A DNA stretch of 64,000 nt from positions 99,180,400 through 99,244,399 of the forward strand of contig CM043700.1 in assembly GCA_023935145.1 (NCBI GenBank), given 5' to 3'. Every line of letters starts with the position of its first letter. Within the stretch, counting starts at the first letter, position 1. The notes below the pieces were generated by a model, which worked only from the letters and a program-made list of their open reading frames with translations, was not told the DNA's origin and searched no databases. The position numbers were made by a program, and so were the translations under genes. Below are positions 55,069-64,000 of the stretch, piece after piece. This DNA is from Bretschneidera sinensis (taxonomy: Eukaryota; Streptophyta; Magnoliopsida; Brassicales; Akaniaceae).

Positions 55069-55860
55069 TTTTGTGAGTTTTATATTACTTGCAAGCGCAC
55101 GAGTCGTTTGCAATATAGTGTTGTGCAAGTGCAAGGTCGAATCCACAGGGAATTGCGTTGTGAAAATATAATTTTATCTAAACTAACCTTATCTTAACCT
55201 AGTTCCAAATTTTGAAATATAAACTTAAACTAAATTGTTTTAAAGCAAATGATAAAAAGACTAAGGTTTCTGAATCCACCCTGCCGAAGTTAAGTATATA
55301 TCTCAATGTTCTAACAATAGCCTATCAAAACATTCTATGAATCCAACTTAAGACAAAAAACAACGAATATCCTGATTAAACCAAAAGCATCCAATGTATC
55401 CGCTTTTAACAAATCATAAAGGAAATCCAATTTAATCGAAAACAATTCGATGTATTCATCAGATGAAACACAAGGAATATCCAACAAAACAATTTAAACA
55501 CAATCAATCATAAAATTTTACTCAAATAATTGACAGAATATTTATACTAAAACATCATAAACAAAACTGAAACTAATATGCCAAACAACGGCGAGGTTTC
55601 ATCTTCAACCTTAGTTAAAGATTCTAGCCACTCATAGTTATGAAACTACAGTTCATAATAAAAGTGCTAAACATTTAAACTAAACAAAACAAAATGAAAA
55701 GAAATATTTACTATACAAGGGAGAAATTCTACTTGCTGTTGGGCGGCGCTTCCCCTCGTGGTAGCAAAGCCTTCAGAGTCCACCAGAATGCTAGCAGACG
55801 TCCACCGGATTACACCAAATAGCTCAAGAATTGCACACCGAATGATAAAGTCAGATGGTG

Positions 55861-55868
55861 TTTATATA
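55861..55868 (-). promoter_or_regulatory. TATA box of Ath3 LTR
   Basis: The minus strand reads CCCTCTATATAAACACC. It lies 62-223 bp downstream of the CGATCGCA array in the element's sense. Confidence 0.6.
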
Positions 55869-55929
55869 GAGGGAGTCTCGAAGCATTATAGGTTTCAGAT
55901 TCGATGTGGGATACTGCCCCGAGTGCGCT

Positions 55930-56091
55930 CGATCGCAGATTGTTGCGATCGATCGCATGTGCGCTCGATCGCATGTCTTGTGCGCACGATCGCAGATGCA
56001 CTGCACTGCAAGCATTTCGATGTGGGATGTTGGCCATGCGCTTGTTCGTAGGCAGGTGCGCTCGATCGCATGACTCGTGCACTCGATCGCA
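55930..56091. repeat. Array of six CGATCGCA motifs in the Ath3 U3 region
   Basis: CGATCGCA starts at 55930, 55950, 55966, 55987, 56063 and 56084, mostly within GCGCTCGATCGCA contexts. The palindromic CGATCG core, high CpG and position upstream of the TATA box suggest protein binding sites. The function is inferred only. Overlapping open frames on both strands here are products of the repeat. Confidence 0.85.
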
Positions 56092-56269
56092 CTAGGCATC
56101 CTCAGCTTTTACTCTTGAAGCTTGATCTCCCGAAATGCTTCATTTTCTCCACAAACCTATAAAAATACACAAAATACAGAAAAGACATAAAATAAAGGGA
56201 AATAATACAAACTAAGAGCTTAATACATATAATTTAAGGGCTTAAATATGCAATATTTAAGACTCATCA

Positions 56270-56284
56270 AATACCCCCAAACTT
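56270..56284 (-). other. Polypurine tract of Ath3
   Basis: The minus strand reads AAGTTTGGGGGTATT directly before the LTR. Two further matches lie upstream at 57365-57379 and 57477-57491 (minus). Confidence 0.8.
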
Positions 56285-57529
56285 ATAGTTTACTAGTCCC
56301 TTAGCAAAACAAAAAAAAAAACTAAATGAAAAACAAAGAATCATAAAGATAAGTTCAATACTCATGGTATCCAAAAATTTAAGGAGCACTCAAAATCATG
56401 AAATTCGTTCACGAGCAAGCTTAAAAAATCTAACCCATTTTCACAATGAATAAGAATTTAAAACCTAATTACTTATAAGAGGCAGGCTAAGACATCACAA
56501 GCTTGAATCAGTGTAAAGTGAATTAGCATATACAGATGAGGTTTCTAAATAAGTTCAATGTACAATGTTTTCACATCTCAAGATTCACAGAATTTCTCAT
56601 CAGAATGAACAACGATGGCATAGTTTTTTTTCTTTTTTTTCTCTTTTTTAATAAGGCTCTGCTATGTTTAGTTCCCTTAAGCTTTTTAATTGACACATGT
56701 AACGAGTGTTGAGTCAATGACTCCCAAACCAAATGGTTTTAGGGCATTAGGTGTAAAGACACCCCTAAGGACTTACTAACTCGAGTCAAGAAGGCTAGGA
56801 AACTAAACTGTCCTTAATGCTACCAAGCAAAATTTCCACTTTTTGACATGAACACTCACTGCTTACTGAGGCAAGAGGTCCAGTTACTCAACGAAAAATT
56901 TCGTAATGATTATTATGAATAAAGTTCCCACCTTTTGACGTGAACACTCACTGCTTACTGAGGCAAGAAGTCCAGTTACTCAATGGACAGTTTATTGATG
57001 ATGATCATTTTTTTTCATTTTTATTTTTATTTTTTTTATATGGCCAAGTGTTTATCCAACAAGTCATCCCGTTTCAGTTAAGATAAGAAATATACACATT
57101 AACATCACATGTCACCTTCACACAGATATGTGCTAATGCACGTGTTAGATTGGCTCAAACATGTGAATTCTCAAATGCCTAAAGTAAGTAACTAAAGTTT
57201 AAACTCTATCATCAGATCATGTGTTCAAAGTTTTAAACTCACCAATAAAATCACATCACAATTTTTCAGATCAACCAAAATTTTCAGACGAACATGAACA
57301 TGCATTTATCTTCACGAAGAAAAAACAACAATAAAGTAGGACAAAATGTGTGTAATATGTCTCCCATACCCCCAAACTTAAATGACACATTGACCCCAGT
57401 GTGTGAATAATATGGAAAAAGCTGACCTGGGATATGGAGAACTATCTGGACTGGTATGGCTCATAGCATACCCCCAAACTTGAACTGAAGTACGTGTTGT
57501 CCCTGAAAAATAAAGACTGGAAACATACA
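56285..57529 (-). other. Ath3 3' noncoding region, conserved with Ath2
   Basis: No gene. On the minus strand it aligns by eye with Ath2 34240-35590. Landmarks are the paired repeat with 92-bp period (56851-56890 and 56943-56982, plus-strand sense ACTCACTGCTTACTGAGGCA), CCTAAGGACTTACTAACTCG near 56765, and two AAGTTTGGGGGTATG tracts near the gag-pol end. Confidence 0.8.
56851..56982 (-). repeat. 92-bp-period repeat in Ath3 3' noncoding region
   Basis: Two nearly identical 40-base cores at 56851-56890 and 56943-56982, spaced exactly as in Ath2 (92 bp). Confidence 0.9.
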
Positions 57530-58177
57530 TTAATCATAAATATGTAAAATAATAAAAAAATAGAAAAGATAAGCTGTGGGGTGCCTCCAATGAGCGCTAA
57601 GTTTAAAGTCTTTAGCCAGACTCTCCTTAGTAGATAACCCTAAATCAGAGTAAATAGGATTCGTCAACAATATTGTCTCAATGTCCAGACTCCTCAACTC
57701 CAAGAATGGTTTTAGCCTCTGTCCATTTACTTTGAAAGTGCTACCATTCTTTGGATCCTTAATCTCGATGGCCCCATGAGGAAAAACTGACCGAATAATA
57801 AATGGGCTTGTCCAACGAGATTTGAGCTTTCCTGGAAAAAGATGCAAGCGTGAATTGTAAAGAAGAAATTTTTGACCTGGCTCAAAAACTCGTCTCAAAA
57901 TGTGTTGGTCATGAGTCTTCTTCATTTGTGCCTTGTAGGACTGTGCACAATCGTATGCATCATTCCGTAGCGCCTCTAATTCATTGAGTTGGAGCTTCCT
58001 TTATGTGCCAACCTTCGAAAGATTGAAGTTCAACTACTTGATAGCCCAATAAGCTCTATGCTCTAATTCAACCGGAAGGTGACAGGCTTTTTCGTACACA
58101 CTACGATATGGAGACATGCCAATTGGCGTCTTGAATGCTGTTCGATATGCCCACAATGCATCAGTCAATCGCAGAGA
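57530..58177 (-). pseudogene. Ath3 integrase C-terminal region
   Basis: It continues the pol frame after a stop at about 58176. [23 protein letters not shown] and [15 protein letters not shown] are followed by two stops near 58034 and 58001. The open frame 57530-57925 follows with FEPGQKFLLYNSRLHLFPGKLKSRWTSPFIIRSVFPHGAIEIKDPKNG and FKVNGQRLKPFL. The last part (ESLAKDFKLSAHWRHPT) overlaps the segment conserved at the Ath2 deletion junction. The normal pol stop is at 57530. Confidence 0.88.
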
Positions 58178-58870
58178 TCAGTCCTTTTTATTAGGGTTCA
58201 CAGTTTTCTCTAAAATGTGTTTGATCTTGCGATTAGAAATTTCCACTTGTCCACTCGTCTGCGGGTGATATAAGGTGGCAACCTTGTGTGTGATGAAATG
58301 CTTTTTCATCAATTGCTTAAAAATCTGGTTGCAAAAATGCTTACCTCCATCACTTATGATTGCTCGAGGCGTACCAAATCGAGCAAAAGTAGTGTCCTTC
58401 AAAAACTGGACCACAACTCTGTGGTCATTGGTCTTGCACGCAACGGCCTCCGCCCACTTGAACAGATAGTCCACAGCAACTAGAATGTACAAGTAGCCAA
58501 AGGAGTTTGGGAACGGTCCCATAAAATTAATGCCCCACACGTCAAAAATCTCAACAATCATAATAGAGTTGAGGGGCATCATATTCCTCCTAGAAAGACT
58601 CCCTAGCTTTTGGCAACACTCACAAGATATACGGTAGGTGTGAGAGTCTCGGAACAGAGTAGGCCAATAAAATCCACACTGCAAAATCTTTGCAGTGGTC
58701 TTTTTAGCACTGAAATGGCCTCCAAAGGCATAATCATGACAAAAGACGATGATATTAGATTGGTCATGCTCAGGAATACACCTTCTGATGATCTGATATG
58801 GACAATACTTGAATAGGTAAGGATTGTCCCAGAAAAAGTGTTTTACCATGGCCAAAAACTTTGATTTATC
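58178..58870 (-). pseudogene. Ath3 integrase zinc-binding and catalytic core
   Basis: A 225-residue frame. HHCC region: [33 protein letters not shown] and [13 protein letters not shown]. The catalytic core has WGINFMGPF, in which the first catalytic Asp is Asn (codon AAT at 58526-58528; Ath1 has GAT). The second catalytic Asp is in [15 protein letters not shown], and the Glu segment is [24 protein letters not shown]. The Asp to Asn change alone would abolish strand transfer. Otherwise it is full length for the domain. Confidence 0.9.
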
Positions 58871-59326
58871 TTACCGCCTCAAATGCAAAGGCATGTGTCC
58901 GGTGACAAGATAGTTCACTATATCAGCAAACCATGGTGCGAGACTGTGAGCAATGTGCATCAATTGCTCATCAGGAAAGGTCTCAAAAATGGGAGTGGCG
59001 GCCTCAGTGAAATCCACTATCAACCTAGACAAATGGTCCGCCACCACATTTTCGGAACCTTTCTTATCCCGAATCTCTATGTCAAACTCTTGAAGTAGCA
59101 AGATCCATCAGATAAGACAAGATTTAGCATCTTTTTTTGAGAAAAGATACTTCAATGCTGTATGGTCCGAGTAGATAATGACTTTAGATCCTAACAAGTA
59201 GGATCTGAACTTGTCTAATGCAAAAACGACTGCTAGCAACTCCTTTTCAGTGGAAGAGTAATTGAGTTGTGCGTCGTTTAGAGTTCGACTTGCATAATAG
59301 ATAACATGGGGAAGTTTATCAACATG
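58871..59326 (-). pseudogene. Ath3 RNase H
   Basis: In the pol frame, minus strand: [40 protein letters not shown], then DHTALKYLFSKKDAKSCLI, a stop where Ath1 has Arg (TGA for CGA, near 59106), then [17 protein letters not shown] and [12 protein letters not shown] second stop at the start (59327-59329) separates it from reverse transcriptase. A linker to integrase follows with [16 protein letters not shown]. Confidence 0.88.
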
Positions 59327-60445
59327 CTACCCCAAAATAACTCCAACAGCATAGTCTGATGCGTCGCACATAATATCAAAAGGCACACCCCAGTTGGGTG
59401 GCTGAATAATAGGTGTGGACGTCAGAATCTTCTTCAGATCCCCAAATGCTTCCGTACAATCTTCATCAAATACAAATGGGGCATCCTTCATTAATAACTT
59501 GCTTAAGGGCCGGGTGATCTTGCTGAAATTCTGGATAAATCGCCTGTAGAATCCTGTATGGCCCAGAAAAGAACGAACCTCCTTCACTGTACGTGGGGGT
59601 GGAAGGTTGGAAATCAGGTCCACCTTCGCTTTGTCAACCTCAATCCCCCGATGGGATATGATGTGTCCCAGTACAATACCTTGCTTGATCATAAAATAGA
59701 ACTTCTCCCAATTAAGCACCAGGTTCTTCTCCTTGCACTGTACTAAAACCAAAATGAGACGGTGCAGGCACTCCTCAAATGTTGAACAGAAGACGAAGAA
59801 GTCGTCCATGAAAATATCTAAGAACCGCTCTACCATGTCAGAGAATATGCTGACCATGCACTGCTGAAAAGTAGCGGGTGCATTGCATAACCCAAAGAGC
59901 ATGCGACGATAGGCGAATGTCCCAAAAGGACAGGTAAAAGTCATCTTCTCCTGATCTTTGGGGTCCACGAGGACCTGGTTATATCCAGAATAACCATCCA
60001 AAAAGCAATAATACTCGTGCCCAGCCAAACACTCCACCATCTGATCAATAAATGGGAGTGGAAAATGATCTTTTCTTGTGGCTGCGTTCAGTTTACGGTA
60101 GTCTATACACATTCTCCACCCTGACTGAACACGAGTTGGCACCAACTCGTCGTCTTTATTTTTCACTACCGTTAATCCAGCTCGCTTGGGCACGATGTGA
60201 ATTGGGCTCACCCACTTGCTATCAGAGATGGGATAAATGATCCCTGCATCTAACAACTTCATTACTTCCGCCCTCACAACCTCTTGCATAGCTGGGTTAA
60301 GCCTTCTTTGTGGCTCCCTCGATGGCTTAGCATTCTCCTCCAAATGTATCTGGTGCATTACCAATGAGGGGCTGATTCCCTTAATATCCTATATAGTCCA
60401 GCCGATAGCTTCCTTGTGCTCTCTTAAAATATCTAATAATTTCTC
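59327..60445 (-). pseudogene. Ath3 reverse transcriptase
   Basis: A 345-residue open frame (59327-60364) plus upstream residues interrupted by TAG codons near 60390 and 60444. In order: RRLNPAMQEVVRAEVMKLLDAGIIYPISDSKWVSPIHIVPK, WRMCIDYRKLNAATRKDHFPLPFIDQM, YYCFLDGYSGYNQ (catalytic Asp), FGLCNAPATFQQCM, FLDIFMDDFFVF (catalytic Asp pair intact), LGHIISHRGIEVDKAKVD, VRSFLGHTGFYRRFIQNFSKI, and FDIMCDASDYAVGVILG at the RNase H boundary. All reverse transcriptase motifs are present; it is the best-preserved polymerase domain here. Confidence 0.92.
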
Positions 60446-61300
60446 CTATTGAACCTCCCCCAAATCTGAAACTATAATCACAGGCAAACAATCGGCTGGA
60501 CCTAGGAACTTATACTTAAGATTATCTGGTAAAGGCTTAAGTTCTTTTTTGTGGGGTTCAGGTGCTACCGTCTCCTCCTTCTTATTGCTTTCTCGATGAT
60601 CAGACTCCAAAATGGCATTCACTTGCGTGAGTAACTTATCTAAGCCCAAGTCCTCTCCAAAGTGAGCAAAGCATGCCTCTAGGGGATCCTTAATGCTTGA
60701 TTCGTTCACAGTCTTCTCAAGAATCTCCTCTATCAAGCATACATTTCTCACTTTATCATACTCCAGTGGTTGCCTAGTGATATCAAAGATGTTTAACTCC
60801 ACTGTCATATTTTCGAAGGAAATCTTCATCACCCCTGTCCTACAATTGATCAGGGTGTTAGCCGTGGCTAAGAATGGTCACCCTAGAATAACTGGTATCT
60901 GAATCCCTACATTCTGAACCGGCTCTGTGTCAAGCACAATAAAATCCACGGGGAAATAGAACTTATCTACTTTTATCACAACGTCCTCAACTATTCCCCG
61001 TGGTATTTTCACTGACCTGTCAGCCAATTGAAGCATTGTGTTTGTGGGCTTCAATTCTCCTAACCCTAACTGCAGATAGACTGAGTAAGGCAGAAGATTC
61101 ACACTTGCTCCTAGATCCAATAGAACCCTCTCGATCTGGCTGACTCCTATCGTGCAAGAGATGGTAAGACTCCCCAGGTCCTTATACTTGATGGGTAGCT
61201 TGCACTGAAGGATTGAGCTAACTTGTTCGGTCAAAAATGCCTTCTTCTGGACATTTGTCCTCCTCTTGATAGTGACCAAGTCCTTTAAAAACTTGGCATA
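60446..61300 (-). pseudogene. Ath3 aspartic protease and linker to reverse transcriptase
   Basis: LLDLGASVNLLPYSVYLQLGLGELKP near 61060-61140 is the Athila-type protease active site (DLGAS). QLADRSVKIPRGIVEDVVIKVDKFYFPVDFIVLDT and IPVILG follow, then a TGA at 60878-60880 where Ath1 reads Arg (ILGRPFL). The frame resumes unchanged: MMKISFENMTVELNIFDI, then SSIKDPLEACFAHFGEDLGLDKLLTQVNAILE (single copy of the module duplicated in Ath2) and ELKPLPDNLKYKFLGPADCLP. Confidence 0.88.
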
Positions 61301-62930
61301 TGACGGCACTTGATGGATGGCATCCAAAAATGGGATATTGATTTGGACTTGCTTAAATACCTCCAAAATTTCCTCATACTTCCCTCCTTTCTTGGGCGCC
61401 TGTAATCTCTCGGGGTAGGGCGCTCTAGGTATAAATGACCTAGGAGGGTCCTTCACAGTAGGTGTGGTTGTAGATGGCTCAGCATCTCTCTTCTCCTTAT
61501 TGCCACCTTCTTCCCCTTGCTGCACAGCAAGGGTCTCTTCTACTCGATTGTCCACTTGTCTCCCAGACCTTAGTGTAACAATCGATTGCACTTGTTCCTC
61601 CCCGTACGTAAGATGTGAAGAGTTTCCAACCATAAATTGTTCCTTCAGGTTGGGCACAGGTTGACTAGGGAACTTTCCTTTCTCTCTTTTACCCAAGTGA
61701 CTTGCAATTTGCCCTATTTGACTCTCCAGCTTGGCAATTGCTTGGGTGTTTACCACTGTTGCACTCCTCACATCATTCATATTTTGGCTAGTCGTCTTCA
61801 TGAACTCTTTAAGGGTGTTCTCTAGCGACTGTGAAACTGGTGATAGTGTTTGAGTGGGTGCTTGATAAGCAGGTGATGGTGCTGGATGGTCAGAACGACC
61901 ATGACTAAGAATTTGTGGGGAAAATCCGGGAGGATACTGATTGTGAGTATGATGAGGAGCTTCTCCTTGATTCATTGGTTGGTTCTGCTTCCATGAAAAA
62001 TTTGGGTGGTTCCGCCACCCTGGATTGTACGTCTCGGAGTACGATCTATTCGACTGCCTCCAATAGTCATTGAAAGCATTTACTTGTTCCATAGGATACT
62101 CGGCAAAAGCTGGTATTGATGGACAATTCTGTGCTAGATGCATGGGACTAGCACAGATGGAACAGCTATCAACATTGAATGTGTTGGCAGCATTGATGGA
62201 CTGGCCCACAGTGAGAGCGTCAATCCTCTTAGTGAGAGCATCTAACTTCATCCTCAGATCAGTGTCCTCCTTTACCTCATAGATGCCTCCTCTCTTGGGA
62301 GCACGAGTGGATTTATCTCGACAGCTTGAAAAATCCCACTGTTGTGAGTTATCGGACAACTTGTCCAATGCCTTGTATGCTTCCTCCCCCGTCAGACCCA
62401 AGAATGCCCCCCTATTCATAGACTCGATCATGCTACAGTTGGCTTGAGTCAACCCTTGGTAAAAGAATTGAACGAGTCTCCACTTTTCATATCCATGTGG
62501 AGGGCATCTGATCAGTAACTCTTTGAAGCGCTCCCAGCTCTCAGAGAACTTCTCATCCTTGTCCTGAGTGAAAGAACTAATCTCTTTTCGGCACTCATTC
62601 ACTCTAGACATTGGGAAAAACTTATGATAAAATTTACTAAGCAGGTTTTCCCAAGATGTGATAGACCCGGGCGTGTTGGAATCCAACCACGCACTAGCTC
62701 TATCGTGAAGAGAAAAATGGAAGAGTCGAAGATGGATAGACTCCTCAGAGAAGTTTTGGAATTTGAATGTAGCACAAATATCTTTGAACTTCTTCACATG
62801 ATTATATGGGTTCTCAAGATCTAAGCCATGAAATGAGGGTAAGAGTTGGATGACATATGGCATTGATAGGTGGCAACACTATGCAAGAGGATGAATTAGT
62901 CGCCACGGATACGAACAAATCCCTAAGGGA
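61301..62930 (-). pseudogene. Ath3 gag
   Basis: In the 661-codon frame. IQLLPSFHGLDLENPYNHVKKFKD, LRLFHFSLHDRASAWLDSNTPGSITSW, FFPMSRVNECRKEISSFTQ and FSESWERFKELLIRCPPHG form the gag core (about residues 5-140). The CCHC zinc knuckle CSICASPMHLAQNC is at residue ~232 (near 62130-62172). A Pro/Gln-rich linker, NTQAIAKLESQIGQIASHLGKREKG and a basic segment precede protease. The Met at 62863 is not the native start: LRDLFVSVATNSSSCIVLPPI lies upstream in another frame (62865-62930), so a small frameshift breaks the N-terminus. Confidence 0.88.
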
Positions 62931-62990
62931 TGTAGTGGAGTCCACGTTCCAAGCTCTAGGCTTGAAGTTAATAACATATTTATTTTATGC

Positions 62991-63420
62991 AGGAAGTTAA
63001 GGTGGGAGGTCGTCAACATTCTTCAAATATAGGTATTTGTTCTCAGAAGGGTCCCTAATTCCATATGCTGATGATCCCTATGCATTTGATTAAAGGTACT
63101 TTGAATTAATCATTCCAATCATTGAACTTTTTGCGGAAAAACCATTTGTTTCTTATTCTTCGCTGCACCCAAAAATAAACTTTGATATTCGTGAAGCAAT
63201 TAATCTTCAAGATTCTAACATGACCATTCTTCTTTCATAAGATTAAGTTTCCTTAACTCAACCATGGACCATGTTTTGGCAAATGTTTGATATTAGTATT
63301 AGTAAATTACTAATTTTCTTGCCAACACTGGGTATATTTAGTAGGAATTAAGGATTTTGAAGTGCCCCCTATGAGGCTCGATTGGCTTTATGAAGCCTAC
63401 CCTATCATGTAGGCCTAGAA
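62991..63420 (+). pseudogene. Unidentified coding-like remnant
   Basis: The plus-strand frame from 63001 reads GGRSSTFFKYRYLFSEGSLI, then PYADDPYAFD, a stop (TAA), RYFELIIPIIELFAEKPFVSYSSLHPKI, then two stops and QPWTMFWQMFDISISKLLIFLPTLG. Amino-acid composition and sparse stops suggest a decayed protein-coding sequence rather than LTR. It is preceded by TTTTATGCAG, a possible intron 3' splice site. I do not recognise the family. A plant mobile (aminotransferase-like) domain fragment is a guess I cannot support. Confidence 0.35.
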
Positions 63421-64000
63421 TATAATACTCCCAAAGGAATAAGCTGTCAGGTTTATTCTCCACATTGGTCACTAAATTGTGCAATCCCTTTCAGATTGTA
63501 ATCTTTGTTTCTCCTGTTAAAAGGTATTATAATGTAACACTGATACTGTTCCCTCTAGTTGCTATTGTCTGAAAATTTGGATGACTAGCCTAATAATCAT
63601 GAATACCAACTTAGAAGCATCAAATACCTTAAAAAGAAGTTTAGATATATCTTGCCACTGTCTGTAAAGCTTGACAGTGATGATTCACCTGCCATCAATC
63701 CTTCTAGATTTATGACACTATTTCTAGTATGTTCACTCATGCATTCTAATGTAAACCTAGGTTTTATAATAACTTGGATACTATCCTCTTAAACAACCCT
63801 CTTCATCATTGATCAGTACAAAGAGCAGAGCTTCAAAGTTCTTCAAATACTAATCTGGCTCTGAAAATGGATGAAGGTTTTCCCCTCTCTCCTTGCAAAT
63901 AAAGTGGGTATTTCAACGTCAGTCATGGGGCTCCTAGGCATTGCTCTATTCAAGCACCACACTGTGATGGTTGCTGCCAGGACATTTACTCCCAAGTTTA
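63421..64000 (+). other. Unassigned sequence, possibly continuing the same remnant
   Basis: No LTR or element landmark seen. A plus-strand stretch near 63570-63720 reads EYQLRSIKYLKKKFRYILPLSVKLDSDDSPAINPSRF without a stop. It could be another piece of the coding-like remnant, and it runs toward the window edge. Otherwise nothing identifiable. Confidence 0.3.

Larger units (their letters stand above)
55069..56269 (-). repeat. 3' LTR of Ath3 (about 1.2 kb)
   Basis: On the minus strand it starts TGATGAGTCTTAAATATTGC and ends ACTCACAAAA, where Ath2 has ACTCACAACA, so the terminal CA is mutated. The first ~20 bp and the R/U5 part are shared with Ath2 LTRs, while the U3 part differs. A TATATAAA box lies at 55861-55868 (minus). 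Upstream of it is a CpG-rich array of six CGATCGCA motifs. Confidence 0.9.
55069..62990 (-). mobile_element. Ath3: Athila-like Ty3/gypsy element with near-continuous gag-pol frame
   Basis: The minus-strand element has its 3' LTR at 55069-56269, a polypurine tract at 56270-56284, a conserved 3' noncoding region, and a gag-pol frame from about 62863 down to 57530 in a single phase. The 5' LTR, primer site and the extreme gag N-terminus are not found. Sequence similarity breaks off around 62990, so the 5' end is truncated or rearranged. Gag and pol are close to Ath2 and more distant from Ath1. Confidence 0.9.

Noticed and set aside
55758..56099. Five overlapping open frames with Arg/Ser/His-rich peptides
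   Set aside because: They arise from the CpG-rich CGATCGCA array in the Ath3 LTR, with no recognisable domain.
1..64000. Integrated DNA virus (pararetrovirus) origin for the gag-pol segments
   Set aside because: LTR pairs, tRNA primer sites next to LTRs, 5-bp duplications, integrase domains and no movement protein identify LTR retrotransposons instead.

Overview
This window is plant nuclear DNA, almost certainly repeat-rich heterochromatin of a eudicot. It is AT-rich with many microsatellites. Essentially every coding-like stretch belongs to an LTR retrotransposon: Ty1/copia, or Ty3/gypsy of the Tekay/Del and Athila (Athila/Tat) lineages. I found no intact host gene, tRNA, rRNA, CRISPR array or bacterial-type operon. 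All element genes carry stops, frameshifts or deletions, so every coding entry is given as a pseudogene.

The window is best read as nested insertions. Names used here: Cop1 is the outermost copia host, Tek1-4 are Tekay-like, Tork1-2 are Tork-like copia, and Ath1-3 are Athila-like. From left to right: Tek1 (1-3144, + strand) ends in its 3' LTR. Next comes the end of the Cop1 5' LTR (3145-3494), its primer binding site and leader. The leader is split at a (TA)n tract by Tek2 (4808-46523, - strand, duplication TATAT). Inside Tek2 sit two further elements. Tork1 (8398-26699, - strand, duplication GCCTA) itself contains Ath1 (10902-23304, - strand, duplication GCATC), and Ath1 contains a solo Athila LTR (17946-19174). 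Tek3 (27720-42664, - strand, duplication CAAAT) contains Ath2 (30938-36991, + strand, duplication ATATT). After Tek2, Cop1 resumes with gag and protease (46524-48359), is interrupted by Tork2 (48360-53573, + strand, AGATA/AGATG), and resumes with integrase (53574-54218). A Tek2-family LTR fragment, Tek4 (54219-55068), is cut by Ath3 (55069 to about 62990, - strand). Ath3 keeps a nearly continuous gag-pol frame. The last kilobase holds a decayed coding-like stretch that I cannot name.

The deepest path is five levels: Cop1 > Tek2 > Tork1 > Ath1 > solo LTR. Boundaries rest on paired LTRs, TG/CA ends, tRNA-type primer sites, polypurine tracts and matching 5-bp duplications. The order of insertion agrees with LTR divergence judged by eye: Tek2 and Tek3 pairs look more diverged than Ath1 and Ath2 pairs.

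I see no wholly new biological system. The most unusual items are: the nest itself; Ath2, a gutted element whose 3' noncoding region is conserved with Ath3 (a 92-bp-period repeat and three polypurine-like motifs); a head-to-head LTR structure replacing the 5' LTR of Tork2; GC-rich palindromic arrays upstream of the TATA box in otherwise AT-rich LTRs of unrelated families; and an unassigned coding remnant near 63 kb.
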